In this document: in pieces, positions 1 through 10,103 of the stretch
Layout: every line of letters starts with the position of its first letter
Numbering within the stretch: position 1 is the stretch's first letter
Source of the DNA: Shinella sp032095155
GTDB lineage: Bacteria > Pseudomonadota > Alphaproteobacteria > Rhizobiales > Rhizobiaceae
Reading direction: 5' to 3'
NCBI RefSeq assembly: GCF_049199905.1
Contig: NZ_JBLZPK010000024.1
Coordinates: 99,684 to 163,683, forward strand
Length of the DNA: 64,000 bases
The notes under the pieces: model-generated
The model's database searches: none
What the model saw: the letters and a program-made list of their open reading frames with translations, nothing else
Told to the model about the DNA's origin: nothing
Made by a program: the position numbers and the translations under genes

Positions 1-1286
<1,286 letters not shown>

Positions 1287-1308
1287 GAAGAAACTGGGAG
1301 AGCGGGAA

Positions 1309-2298
1309 ATGGCAATCGACACGATGGCGGGTACGGCGCCGAAAACATCGTCCTTCAAGCGTATCGGCTCGATGCGCGAGGCCGGGCTGATCGCGATCAT
1401 TCTGGCGCTCGGCATCATCATGAGTTTCGCCTCGCCGCACTTCCTGACGCTCGGCAATTTCCGCGCCATGCTGATGAGCTTCTCCGTCGAAGGCATCGTC
1501 GTCGTCGGCATGACGATCCTGCTCATCGTCGGCGGCATCGATCTTGCCGTCGGCTCCGTCGTCTGCTTCGCGATGGTGCTGTCGGGATCGCTCTTCCTCG
1601 CCGGGCTCGATCCCTGGACGGCCTCGCTGATCGGCATCCTCGCCTCGAGCGCCATCGGCGGCATCATGGGCTTCTTCGTCACAGTCGTCGGTCTCAACCA
1701 TTTCATCACGTCGCTGGCGGCCATGGTGATCGTGCGCGGCCTCTGCCTCATCATCACCAAGGGCACGCCGCTCTCGCTCTTCACGTTGCCGGCGGCTTTC
1801 AAGCAAGTCGGGCAAGGCACCTTCTACGGCATTCCCTATGTCATCCTGATCTTCGTCGCGGTCGTCGTCCTGTTCGATTTCCTGCTGCGCCGGGCAACCG
1901 CCTTCCGCAAGGTCTTCTACACCGGCAGCAACGAGAAGGCGGCGCTCTATTCGGGCATCAAGACCAACCAGGTGAAATTCTGGGTGACGGTGCTGTGCTC
2001 CACGCTCGCCGGTGTCGCAGGCGTCATTTACATGTCCCGCTTCGGGGCTGCCACGCCGACCTTCGGCGCCGGCATGGAGCTGAACATCATCGCAGCCGCG
2101 GTCATCGGCGGGGCCTCGCTCAGCGGCGGCTCGGGCACGGTCCTCGGCGCCATCCTCGGCATGGCGCTGCTCTCGCTCGTCACCTCGTCGCTCATCCTGC
2201 TCAATGTGTCGGTCTATTGGCAGGATATGATCAAGGGCTGCATTCTGCTCGCCGCCGTCTCCATCGATCATTTCATGCACAAGCGGAAGGCCAGCTGA
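1309..2298 (+). CDS. Sugar ABC transporter permease (RbsC family)
   Basis: This inner-membrane permease of the BPD_transp_2 family (329 aa) pairs with the dual ATPase upstream. It has many hydrophobic segments and the conserved region LLIVGGIDLAVGSVVCFAMV near residues 75-95, characteristic of RbsC/XylH-like permeases. The C-terminal half carries GGASLSGGSGTVLGAILG. An in-frame ATG at 1276 overlaps the ATPase end, but the ATG at 1309 is preceded by GGGAG at 1296-1300 and is preferred. Only one permease gene is present, so the transmembrane part is probably a homodimer, unlike lsr, which has two permease genes. It is co-transcribed with its neighbours. Confidence 0.94.
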   Translation: MAIDTMAGTAPKTSSFKRIGSMREAGLIAIILALGIIMSFASPHFLTLGNFRAMLMSFSVEGIVVVGMTILLIVGGIDLAVGSVVCFAMVLSGSLFLAGLDPWTASLIGILASSAIGGIMGFFVTVVGLNHFITSLAAMVIVRGLCLIITKGTPLSLFTLPAAFKQVGQGTFYGIPYVILIFVAVVVLFDFLLRRATAFRKVFYTGSNEKAALYSGIKTNQVKFWVTVLCSTLAGVAGVIYMSRFGAATPTFGAGMELNIIAAAVIGGASLSGGSGTVLGAILGMALLSLVTSSLILLNVSVYWQDMIKGCILLAAVSIDHFMHKRKAS

Positions 2299-2299
2299 C

Positions 2300-3307
2300 A
2301 TGCCGATCGCCAAACTGAAACCTAAGACATCAGCGCCGCGCGAAGAGATCGTCATCGCTCGCCAGATGCACCAGGCGCTTGTCCTGCACTTCCTGGAAGG
2401 CCTGACACAGGCGCAGATCGCCGACCAGCTCGGCCTGTCGCACGCCACCGTCAACCGCCTCATCAAGCGCGGTCGCCAGCTCGGTCTGGTCGAGATCAAG
2501 ATCAAGTCGCCGATGGAGCCGCTGGTCGATCTGGAGGAGCGGCTGCTCGCGCTCGGCGGCATCAGCCGCGCCGTGGTGGTGCCGACCGTCTCGGACAATC
2601 CGCAGACCGCGCTTCTGGCGGTGGGGGAGGCGGCCGCACGCTTGCTTCTCGAAGAGATCGCCGATGGCGACACGATCTGCATCACTGGCGGCAAGGGTGT
2701 CAGCGCCGTCGTCGCCGGTTTGCAGGCCGCGCGCCGCTACGATGTCGAGGTCATTCCCGCGACCGGCTGCGTGCAGGGAAAACACTATACCGACGTCAAC
2801 CACGTCTCGACGCTGATGGCCGACCGGCTGGGCGGCCGCTCCTGGCAGATCCACGCGCCGCTCTTTGCCGACGATGCCGCGCAGCGCGCGATGCTGATCA
2901 ACATGCGCTCCGTCGCCGATGTTTTTCAGCGGGCCCGCGAGGCCAAGGTCGCGGTGGTGGGCATCGGCTCGATCCTCAGCCAGGATTCGACCTATTATGA
3001 CCTGCATCCCTCCTCCAGCGAGGACCGCAACGCCATCGAACAGTCCGGCGCGAGCGCCGAACTGCTCGCCCATCTGCTCGATGGCGAGGGCCGGGTCTGC
3101 GACTACTCCCTCAACCGCGCGCTCGTCTCGCTGACGCTGACGGAATTCGAATCCATCCCGATGAAGATCGGCGTGGCCAGCGGTCTCAACAAGGCCGGCT
3201 CGATCCTCAGCGTGCTGCGCGGCAACCATCTCGACACGCTCGTCACCGACGAGGCGACGGGCGCGCGCATTCTCGAACTGGCATCCGAAGAAGGATTTTC
3301 TACATGA
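2300..3307 (+). CDS. SorC/DeoR-type sugar-binding transcriptional regulator
   Basis: This 335-residue protein has an N-terminal helix-turn-helix (about residues 28-65, GLTQAQIADQLGLSHATVNR) and a SorC sugar-phosphate sensor domain. That domain includes the family hallmarks TICITGGKGVSAVV and a late VASGLNKAGSIL segment. LsrR, EryD and SorC belong to the same family and usually sense a phosphorylated pathway intermediate. It starts one base after the permease stop and overlaps the next gene by four bases (ATGA), so it is made as part of the operon it presumably controls. The effector is probably the kinase product or a derivative; this is inferred from context. Confidence 0.93.
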   Translation: MPIAKLKPKTSAPREEIVIARQMHQALVLHFLEGLTQAQIADQLGLSHATVNRLIKRGRQLGLVEIKIKSPMEPLVDLEERLLALGGISRAVVVPTVSDNPQTALLAVGEAAARLLLEEIADGDTICITGGKGVSAVVAGLQAARRYDVEVIPATGCVQGKHYTDVNHVSTLMADRLGGRSWQIHAPLFADDAAQRAMLINMRSVADVFQRAREAKVAVVGIGSILSQDSTYYDLHPSSSEDRNAIEQSGASAELLAHLLDGEGRVCDYSLNRALVSLTLTEFESIPMKIGVASGLNKAGSILSVLRGNHLDTLVTDEATGARILELASEEGFST

Positions 3308-4299
3308 GCGGCGAACAATTGACCCGTCCGATCGGACGTTCCGGCGTCAAAGCCTCCGCCGTCGGCCTCGGCACCTGGGCCATTGGCGGCTGGATGTGGG
3401 GCGGCACGGACGAGGCGCAATCCATCGCCGCCATCCAGGCCTCGCTCGAGGCCGGCGTGACGCTGATCGACACCGCGCCCGCCTATGGCCTCGGCCGCTC
3501 GGAGGAGATCGTCGGCAAGGCCCTTGCAGGGCGGCGCGACAAGGCTGTCATTGCCACGAAATGCGGCCTTGTCTGGCATACGCAGAAGGGCAACCATTTC
3601 TTCGATCAGGAAGGCAAGCCTGTCCACCGCTATCTCGGCCGGGACGGGATCATCCACGAGGTCGAGGAAAGCCTGCGCCGGCTCGGCACTGACTATATCG
3701 ATCTCTACATCACCCACTGGCAGGACCCGACGACGCCCATCGAGGAGACTGTCGCGGCGCTGGAGGAGCTGAAACAGGCCGGAAAGATCCGGGCGATCGG
3801 CGCCAGCAACGTCAACAGGTCGGAACTCGAGAGATACATCCAGACCGGATCGCTCGACGCGATCCAGGAGCGGTTCAGCATGATCGATCGCGAGATCGAG
3901 GCGGACCTGCTGCCGCTCACCCTTCAAAACGGCGTGGCGACGCTCAGCTATTCCTCGCTGGCGCTCGGCCTGCTCTCCGGCACAATCGGCCCGGACCGCA
4001 TTTTCGCCGGCGACGACCAGCGCAAGGACAATCCGCGCTTTTCCGTCGCCAACCGGCAGAAGGCGAAGGATTTCTCCGACGCGATCCGCCCCGTGGCGGA
4101 ACGGCATGGCGCCAGCATTGCGCAGGTGGTGATCGCCTGGACGCTGGCGCAGCCGGGCGTGACTTTCGCGCTCTGCGGCGCTCGAAACCCGGCGCAAGCG
4201 CTCGACAATGCACGGGCCGGAACGCTTCGGCTCGACAAGGACGATCTTGCGGCCATCGACGCCGGTATCGCGGCAAAATTGGCCAGTATGGACGGATAA
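3304..4299 (+). CDS. Aldo/keto reductase
   Basis: A 331-residue NAD(P)H-dependent oxidoreductase of the AKR superfamily. The N-terminal LGTWAIGG, the Asp/Tyr pair in DTAPAYG (about residues 57-63), the catalytic Lys in IATKCG and the His in YITHWQD complete the family tetrad. A C-terminal cofactor region (FALCGARNP) is also present. Translation is coupled to the regulator upstream by an ATGA overlap. In this operon it may oxidise or reduce a polyol/ketose intermediate alongside the GlpD-like dehydrogenase. The specific reaction cannot be read from the sequence. Confidence 0.93.
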   Translation: MSGEQLTRPIGRSGVKASAVGLGTWAIGGWMWGGTDEAQSIAAIQASLEAGVTLIDTAPAYGLGRSEEIVGKALAGRRDKAVIATKCGLVWHTQKGNHFFDQEGKPVHRYLGRDGIIHEVEESLRRLGTDYIDLYITHWQDPTTPIEETVAALEELKQAGKIRAIGASNVNRSELERYIQTGSLDAIQERFSMIDREIEADLLPLTLQNGVATLSYSSLALGLLSGTIGPDRIFAGDDQRKDNPRFSVANRQKAKDFSDAIRPVAERHGASIAQVVIAWTLAQPGVTFALCGARNPAQALDNARAGTLRLDKDDLAAIDAGIAAKLASMDG

Positions 4300-4311
4300 C
4301 GGACTGTCATC

Positions 4312-6057
4312 ATGAACCGGACAGAGACATTGCACGGGCTCCGCCAGAGCCCGAAGGTGGACGTGTGCGTCCTCGGCGGCGGCATCAACGGGCTCAGCGT
4401 TTTCCGCGAGCTGGCGCTGCAGGGCGTCAACGTGCTGCTCGTCGAGAAGGCGGATTATTGCTCCGGCGCGAGTGCGGCGCTCTCGCGCATGGTTCATGGC
4501 GGGCTGCGCTATCTGGAAAACGGCGAGTTCAGCCTGGTCAAGGAATCGCTCGTCGAGCGCGACCGGCTGCTGCGCAACGCACCACACTATGTCGCGCCGC
4601 TGCCGACCACGGTGCCGATCTTCGACACCTTCTCCGGCCTCGCCAATGGCGTGGTGCGTTTCCTTGGCCTCACCCGTCGCCCGAGCCGGCGCGGCGCCAT
4701 TGCCATCAAGGCGGGCCTCGGCATCTACGATTTCCTGACGCGCAAGCGCGCGCTGATGCCGAAACACGAGTTCCGCAGCCGCAGAGCAACGCTCTCGAAA
4801 TGGCCGGCGCTCAATCCGTCGATTCGCAATTCCGCGACCTATTACGACGCCTGGGTCAGCCATCCCGAGCGCATCGGCATCGAGTTGTTGCGCGACGGCC
4901 TGTCTGCCGGCCCGAATGCTGGGGCGCTGAACTACGCGACCGTGGAGGCCAGCGGCAGCGGCTATCTTTTGCGCGATGGCCTCTCCGGCGAAGTGCTGCC
5001 AGTCCAGCCGCGGCTGATCATCAATGCCACCGGCGGCTGGATCGACATTGCCAACGGCACGCTGTTTGCGGACGAGGGACGGCCGGCGCCGCTGATGGGC
5101 GGCACCAAGGGCTCGCACCTCATCATCGACAATCCCGCGCTGCGAGACACGCTCGACGGCCACATGATCTATTACGAGAACGAGGACGGACGCATCTGCA
5201 TCCTGTTCCCCTATCTCGGCAAGGTACTGGTCGGCTCGACGGACATCCGCGTCGACGATCCCGGCACGGTGCGCTGCGAGGCGGACGAGCGTGACTACAT
5301 CCTGCAATCGCTCGCCTTCGTGCTGCCGGGCGCAAAGATCCGGCCGGAGGAGGTCGTCTTCCAGTTCGCCGGCGTGCGCCCGCTGCCGGCGAGCAAGGAC
5401 AGCTTTACCGGCCGCATCCCGCGCGATCATTTCTGCACGATGCTGGACGGCCAGAATGGCGGGCCGCCGGTGCTGTGCATGATCGGCGGCAAGTGGACGA
5501 CCTTCCGCTCCTTCGGCGAACTCGCCGCCGACATGGCGCTGGACCAGCTGGACATGAAGCGCCGTGTCGATACGGCGGAACGGGCGATCGGCGGCGGGCG
5601 CGTCTTCCCGAAAGACCCGGTGAGCTGGATTCGTGAGCTTGCCGCATCGACGGGCCTTTCCGCCGCACGTGTCACGGTGTTGTTCGAGCGCTATGGCACA
5701 GAGGCTGCGGACATCGCCCGTTTCATCGCGGCGAAACCAGACCACCCGCTGCCGCACGCGCTCTACAGCGCACGGGAGTTGCAATATCTCATCCGCGCCG
5801 AGGCGGCCGAGCATCTGGACGATGTGCTGCTGCGCCGCACGACGCTGGCGATCTCGGGCGATCTGTCACTTGCCATGGCCGAGGCCGTGCTTGACTTGCT
5901 GGCCGCCGAAAAAGGCTGGTCTGCGCAAAGGACAGCCGAAGAGCGCAGCCGTTTTCTCGATCTCATGGGTGAACGCCACGGCGTCACCGAACAAACCCTT
6001 TCCGCACGGAATGAACACAGGAGTGAAGTATGCGAGACAACCGCAAAGTCCGGATGA
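4312..6057 (+). CDS. FAD-dependent glycerol-3-phosphate dehydrogenase-like (polyol-phosphate dehydrogenase)
   Basis: A 581-residue member of the GlpD/EryB family. The FAD-binding GGGINGLSVFRELALQG motif lies at about residues 22-38 and is followed by HGGLRYLENGEF. The substrate region contains GTKGSHLI, LVGSTD and FAGVRPL, and a C-terminal DAO-C-like domain completes the length usual for the family. In erythritol-type pathways such enzymes oxidise a tetritol phosphate rather than glycerol 3-phosphate. Here it sits between an aldo/keto reductase and an aldolase, with a sugar kinase just downstream, so a polyol phosphate substrate is likely. A housekeeping glpD is less likely because no glpF or glpK accompanies it. 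Confidence 0.88.
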   Translation: MNRTETLHGLRQSPKVDVCVLGGGINGLSVFRELALQGVNVLLVEKADYCSGASAALSRMVHGGLRYLENGEFSLVKESLVERDRLLRNAPHYVAPLPTTVPIFDTFSGLANGVVRFLGLTRRPSRRGAIAIKAGLGIYDFLTRKRALMPKHEFRSRRATLSKWPALNPSIRNSATYYDAWVSHPERIGIELLRDGLSAGPNAGALNYATVEASGSGYLLRDGLSGEVLPVQPRLIINATGGWIDIANGTLFADEGRPAPLMGGTKGSHLIIDNPALRDTLDGHMIYYENEDGRICILFPYLGKVLVGSTDIRVDDPGTVRCEADERDYILQSLAFVLPGAKIRPEEVVFQFAGVRPLPASKDSFTGRIPRDHFCTMLDGQNGGPPVLCMIGGKWTTFRSFGELAADMALDQLDMKRRVDTAERAIGGGRVFPKDPVSWIRELAASTGLSAARVTVLFERYGTEAADIARFIAAKPDHPLPHALYSARELQYLIRAEAAEHLDDVLLRRTTLAISGDLSLAMAEAVLDLLAAEKGWSAQRTAEERSRFLDLMGERHGVTEQTLSARNEHRSEVCETTAKSG

Positions 6058-6872
6058 ACCGGCTGTTCGGCAACGGACGCTGCCTTGACGTGGCGATCGA
6101 TCATGGCGTCTGCAACGAGCCGTCCTTCCTCGACGGGCTGGAGAATGTTCCGGCTGTGGTGAAGGCGCTGGTCGAGGCCGGGCCGGATGCCATCCAGATG
6201 AACTACGGCCAGGCTGACCTGTTGCAGGACCTTCCCGGCAAGGACAAACCGGCGCTGGTCATGCGCATCGACATGGGCAATCCCTATAACCGTATCCGTC
6301 ACCGCGCCATGTGGGCCGTGCTGCAGAACGAGGCCGAGCCGCTGATCGGCGCGCTCCAGATGGATGCGGCCTGCGTGGTCGTGAACCTCTTCATGCTGCC
6401 GGACGAGCCGGACCTCTTCCGCCAATGCGTGCAGAACATCGCGCGCGTGCGCGCCGATTGCGAGAAATACGGCATGCCTCTGATGATCGAGCCTCTCGTC
6501 ATGCAGCCCGTCACCGAGCGCGGCGGCTACATGGTCGATGGCGACGCGGACAAGATCGTCACGCTGACGCGGCTTGCCCGCGAGATGGGCGCCGATATCG
6601 TCAAGGCCGACCCGACCACCAATGCCGAGGATTTCCATCGTGTCGTCGAGGCGGCGCGCTGCCCGGTTCTGGTGCGCGGCGGCGGTAAGGAAGACCTTTC
6701 CGCGGTCTTTGCGAAATCTGCCGCCTTGATGCAGCAGGGCGCAATGGGCATGGTCTATGGGCGCAACATCTACCAGCACGCCAATCCGAGCGCCGTGGTG
6801 CGCGGGCTGATGGCGATCATCCACAGGGACGCGAGCGGCGAGGAGGCCTACGCGCTCTATCGGCAGGGATGA
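6030..6872 (+). CDS. Class I aldolase of the DhnA/LsrF/LacD group
   Basis: A 280-residue TIM-barrel aldolase. Recognisable parts are the N-terminal LDVAIDHGV, the Schiff-base lysine segment ADIVKADPTT (about residue 195), the phosphate-binding VLVRGGGKED and the C-terminal GMVYGRNIYQH. The start at 6030 overlaps the dehydrogenase end by 28 bp but has AGGAG at 6019-6023, so it is preferred over the in-frame Met nine codons later. Family members cleave or transfer C3 phosphate units, or act as the thiolase LsrF. Following a GlpD-like dehydrogenase, it probably splits a ketose phosphate. This role is inferred. Confidence 0.88.
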   Translation: MRDNRKVRMNRLFGNGRCLDVAIDHGVCNEPSFLDGLENVPAVVKALVEAGPDAIQMNYGQADLLQDLPGKDKPALVMRIDMGNPYNRIRHRAMWAVLQNEAEPLIGALQMDAACVVVNLFMLPDEPDLFRQCVQNIARVRADCEKYGMPLMIEPLVMQPVTERGGYMVDGDADKIVTLTRLAREMGADIVKADPTTNAEDFHRVVEAARCPVLVRGGGKEDLSAVFAKSAALMQQGAMGMVYGRNIYQHANPSAVVRGLMAIIHRDASGEEAYALYRQG

Positions 6873-6881
6873 GATGCCTGA

Positions 6882-6919
6882 CGATTGCGGGACATCCACG
6901 AGGCGATGTCCCGCAATCG
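6882..6919 (+). other. Perfect long stem-loop between aldolase and kinase genes
   Basis: Two arms of 15 bases, CGATTGCGGGACATC and GATGTCCCGCAATCG, flank an 8-base loop in the 79-bp gap before the kinase. There is no T-tract on either strand, so it is not a standard intrinsic terminator. An intercistronic mRNA-stabilising or processing hairpin that sets the relative kinase output is plausible. Confidence 0.6.
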
Positions 6920-6951
6920 CGCGAGTGAACTGAACCTGGGAGGGGTTCTGC

Positions 6952-8481
6952 ATGCAAAAATATCTTCTGGGGCTCGATGCGGGCAACACGGTCATCAAGG
7001 CTGTCATCTTCGACCTTGCGGGCCGCGAGATCGCCCACGCGGGGGAGGAGGGGCACAGCCGCATGCCGTGCCCCGGCCATGTCGAGCGTGACCTCGGTGA
7101 ACTCTGGGCGAACGCCCGGCGCGTCATCCGCACCTGCCTCGACAAGGCGGGCATCGCCGCTGGTGATATCGCCGCGATCGGCTGCGCCGGCCATGGCAAC
7201 GGGCTCTATGCGCTCGACCGGGATGGCGCGCCGCTGATCGGCATCCAGTCGATCGATACACGCGCCACCGGTCTGGTCGAGGAATGGCTGGCCGAAGGGG
7301 TCGGCGATCGCACCTATCCGATCGCCCGCCAACGCCCCTGGCCGGCCCAGACGCCGACGCTGCTCGCCTGGCTGAAACGCTTCAGGCCCGATGTCTTCAA
7401 GCGCATCGGCACGGTGTTCTATTCCAAGGATTTCGTGGTGAACCGCCTGACGGGCCAGCGTGTCAGCGAGGTTTCGGACATGTCCGGTGCCGGGCTGCTC
7501 GACCTGGCGGCCCGGCGTTATGACAGGACGCTAATGGAGGCCTATGGTCTCGGCGATTGCATGGACCTCCTGCCGCCGCTCATCGAAAGTGCCGACATTG
7601 CCGGGCATGTGACGGAGGCCGTTGCGGCAGAAACCGGGCTTGCCGCCGGCACGCCCGTCATCGGCGGCCTGTTCGATGTCGTCGCCTCGGCGCTCGGCTC
7701 GGGCGTTTCACGCACGGGCAGCGCCTCGATCATTGCCGGCACGTGGAGCATCAACCAGGTGATCATCGACGGCCCTGACCTGAAAGGCCCGGTCTTCATG
7801 TCCTCCACCTTTGATCGCAGCCGCTACATGGCGATGGAAAACAGCGCCACCTCGGCCGCCAATCTCGAATGGCTGGTGCGGGAGTTCTTCGAGGGCGACC
7901 ACCATGCCGACGTCTCGCCCTTCGATGCCTGCTGTGCGCTTGCGGCAGCCGTGGAGCCTGCGGCGGACGATCCGCTCTACCATCCCTATCTCTACGGCGC
8001 CCAGCAGGATGGCCATGCAAGGGCGGGCTTCTACGGCATGGCCGGCTGGCACACCAAGGGCCACCTGATCCGCGCCCTGCTGGAGGGTGTCGCCTTCGGC
8101 CATCGCCAGCATGTCGAGACGATCCGCAAGGCGGGCGCGACCTTCGAGGAGGCGGTGCTGTCGGGCGGTGGTTCGCGCAGCAAGCTCTGGCCGCAGATCT
8201 TTGCGGATGTACTCGGCGTGCCGGTCTCGGTTGCGGCGTCGCGGGAGACGGGTGCGCTGGGTGCGGCGATTGCGGCCGGCACGGGCGTCGGCCTCTTCGC
8301 CGATTTCACTGAAGGGGCCGAGGCCATGGTGCGGACGGAGCGGCACTACAGGCCGAATGCCGGCCTTGCCGCACACTATGCACGGCGCTACGCGCTCTAC
8401 ACGGACATTGCCGAAGCGATGACGCCGCTGTGGCGGCGGCTGGCGGCTTCGGAAAACATGGCAACGGGAGTTGCGGCGTGA
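6952..8481 (+). CDS. FGGY-family carbohydrate kinase, LyxK-like
   Basis: A 509-residue sugar kinase. The N-terminal phosphate-binding LGLDAGNTVIKAVIFD, the central GGLFDVVASALGSGV with GTWSINQ, and the C-terminal VLSGGGSRSKLWPQIFADV define the FGGY/actin fold. The segment running from YPIARQRPW through LAWLKRF resembles E. coli LyxK (L-xylulose kinase) more than XylB, GlpK or EryA, judged from memory of those sequences. GGGAGGGG stands 7 bases before the ATG. It would trap the imported sugar or polyol as its phosphate and so feed the GlpD-like dehydrogenase and aldolase. The exact substrate is unknown. Confidence 0.9.
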   Translation: MQKYLLGLDAGNTVIKAVIFDLAGREIAHAGEEGHSRMPCPGHVERDLGELWANARRVIRTCLDKAGIAAGDIAAIGCAGHGNGLYALDRDGAPLIGIQSIDTRATGLVEEWLAEGVGDRTYPIARQRPWPAQTPTLLAWLKRFRPDVFKRIGTVFYSKDFVVNRLTGQRVSEVSDMSGAGLLDLAARRYDRTLMEAYGLGDCMDLLPPLIESADIAGHVTEAVAAETGLAAGTPVIGGLFDVVASALGSGVSRTGSASIIAGTWSINQVIIDGPDLKGPVFMSSTFDRSRYMAMENSATSAANLEWLVREFFEGDHHADVSPFDACCALAAAVEPAADDPLYHPYLYGAQQDGHARAGFYGMAGWHTKGHLIRALLEGVAFGHRQHVETIRKAGATFEEAVLSGGGSRSKLWPQIFADVLGVPVSVAASRETGALGAAIAAGTGVGLFADFTEGAEAMVRTERHYRPNAGLAAHYARRYALYTDIAEAMTPLWRRLAASENMATGVAA

Positions 8482-10103
8482 ACCATCCTGTCAATGAAAC
8501 GCCTGCTGACGAGGGCACTTACGATTTTATCGTTGTGGGTGCCGGTTCGGCGGGTTGCGTGCTGGCCAACCGCCTTTCGGCTGATCCGAAGAACCGCGTG
8601 CTTCTGCTGGAGGCGGGCGGGTCGGACCGCTATCACTGGGTTCATGTGCCGATCGGCTATCTCTTCTGCATGGGCAATCCGCGCACCGACTGGATGATGA
8701 AGACGGCATCGGAGGCTGGCCTCAACGGCCGGGCGCTCAACTATCCGCGCGGCAAGGTTTTGGGCGGCTGCTCGTCGATCAACGGCATGATCTATATGCG
8801 CGGCCAGGCGGCCGATTATGACGGCTGGCGGCAGGCGGGCAATGCCGGCTGGGGCTGGGACGACGTGCTGCCCTATTTCGTGAAATCGGAAGACAATTAT
8901 CGCGGCCGGTCGGAAATGCATGGCGCCGGCGGCGAATGGCGCGTCGAGCGCCAGCGCCTCTCCTGGCCGATCCTCGATGCCTTTCGCGATGCGGCGGAAG
9001 AACTCGGCATCCGAAAGACCGACGATTTCAACGACGGCGACAACGAGGGCTCCGGCTATTTCGAGGTCAACCAGCGCGGCGGCGTGCGGTGGAACACGAC
9101 AAAGGCGTTTCTCCGCCCGGCGATGAAGCGCCCGAACCTGCGCGTCCTGACTGGTGCCGAGACGGAACGGCTGGAATTCGACGGCAAGACGGTGACGGGC
9201 GTGCGTTTCCGCCTCAACGGCCGGCTCTGTATTGCCCGCGCTTCGCGTGAGGTTGCGCTGTCGGCCGGGGCGATCAACTCGCCGAAAATTCTGGAACTCT
9301 CGGGTGTCGGGCGGTCGGACCTGCTGTCCGATCTCGGCATTTCCGTGCAGCACGAGTTGAAGGGCGTCGGCGAGAATCTGCAGGACCACTTGCAGATCCG
9401 CACGGTGTTCAAGATCGAGGGCGCGCGCACGCTGAATCAGCTCTATCACAACCTCTTCAGCCGCGCCGGCATGGGGCTGCAATATGCGTTTCGCCGCTCC
9501 GGCCCGCTCTCCATGGCGCCGAGCCAGCTCGGCATCTTCGCCAAGAGCGACCCGGCCGTCGCCACGGCCGATCTCGAATACCATGTCCAGCCGCTCAGCA
9601 CCGACCGGCTCGGCGAGCCGCTGCACCGCTATCCGGCGGTGACGGTTTCGGTCTGCAATCTGAGGCCCGAAAGCCGCGGCACGGTGCATGTGACGGCGCC
9701 CAATGTGGCGCTGCCGCCCGAAATCCGGCCCAACTATCTCTCGACGCCGGGCGACAGGCTGCTGGCGGCCAAATCCATCCGCCATGCCCGCAGCCTCATG
9801 CAGGCCAGGGCGATCGCGCAATTCCGCCCGCAGGAAATGCTGCCCGGCCGCGAGTACCAGAGCGAGGAGGAGCTGATCCGCCGCGCCGGCGATATCGCCA
9901 CGACGATCTTCCACCCCGTCGGCACCTGCAAGATGGGCAGCGACCCGATGGCGGTGGTGGATGCGAAGCTGCGTGTGCACGGGCTCGACCGGCTGCGGGT
10001 CGTCGATGCCTCGATCATGCCGACCATCGTTTCCGGCAACACCAATTCGCCCGTGATCATGATCGCGGAGAAGGCGGCCGAAGCGATGCTGGCGCGGGCT
10101 TAG
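8478..10103 (+). CDS. GMC-family FAD oxidoreductase (choline/alcohol dehydrogenase-like)
   Basis: A 541-residue glucose-methanol-choline oxidoreductase. The Rossmann motif VVGAGSAGCVLANRLS lies near the N-terminus, followed by the GGCSSINGMIYMRG flavin region. The C-terminal active-site segment has IFHPVGTCKMG (catalytic His) and GNTNSPVIMIAEKAA (Asn). The chosen GTG at 8478 overlaps the kinase stop (GTGA) with GGGAG at 8466-8470; an ATG at 8430 inside the kinase gene is less likely. Translational coupling suggests membership of the sugar operon, perhaps oxidising the incoming alcohol. The substrate cannot be assigned. Confidence 0.9.
   Translation: MNHPVNETPADEGTYDFIVVGAGSAGCVLANRLSADPKNRVLLLEAGGSDRYHWVHVPIGYLFCMGNPRTDWMMKTASEAGLNGRALNYPRGKVLGGCSSINGMIYMRGQAADYDGWRQAGNAGWGWDDVLPYFVKSEDNYRGRSEMHGAGGEWRVERQRLSWPILDAFRDAAEELGIRKTDDFNDGDNEGSGYFEVNQRGGVRWNTTKAFLRPAMKRPNLRVLTGAETERLEFDGKTVTGVRFRLNGRLCIARASREVALSAGAINSPKILELSGVGRSDLLSDLGISVQHELKGVGENLQDHLQIRTVFKIEGARTLNQLYHNLFSRAGMGLQYAFRRSGPLSMAPSQLGIFAKSDPAVATADLEYHVQPLSTDRLGEPLHRYPAVTVSVCNLRPESRGTVHVTAPNVALPPEIRPNYLSTPGDRLLAAKSIRHARSLMQARAIAQFRPQEMLPGREYQSEEELIRRAGDIATTIFHPVGTCKMGSDPMAVVDAKLRVHGLDRLRVVDASIMPTIVSGNTNSPVIMIAEKAAEAMLARA

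Noticed and set aside
3103..5814. A 903-codon antisense frame across the aldo/keto reductase and GlpD-like genes
   Set aside because: It is a shadow frame produced by codon bias, with no ribosome binding site and no recognisable protein segments.
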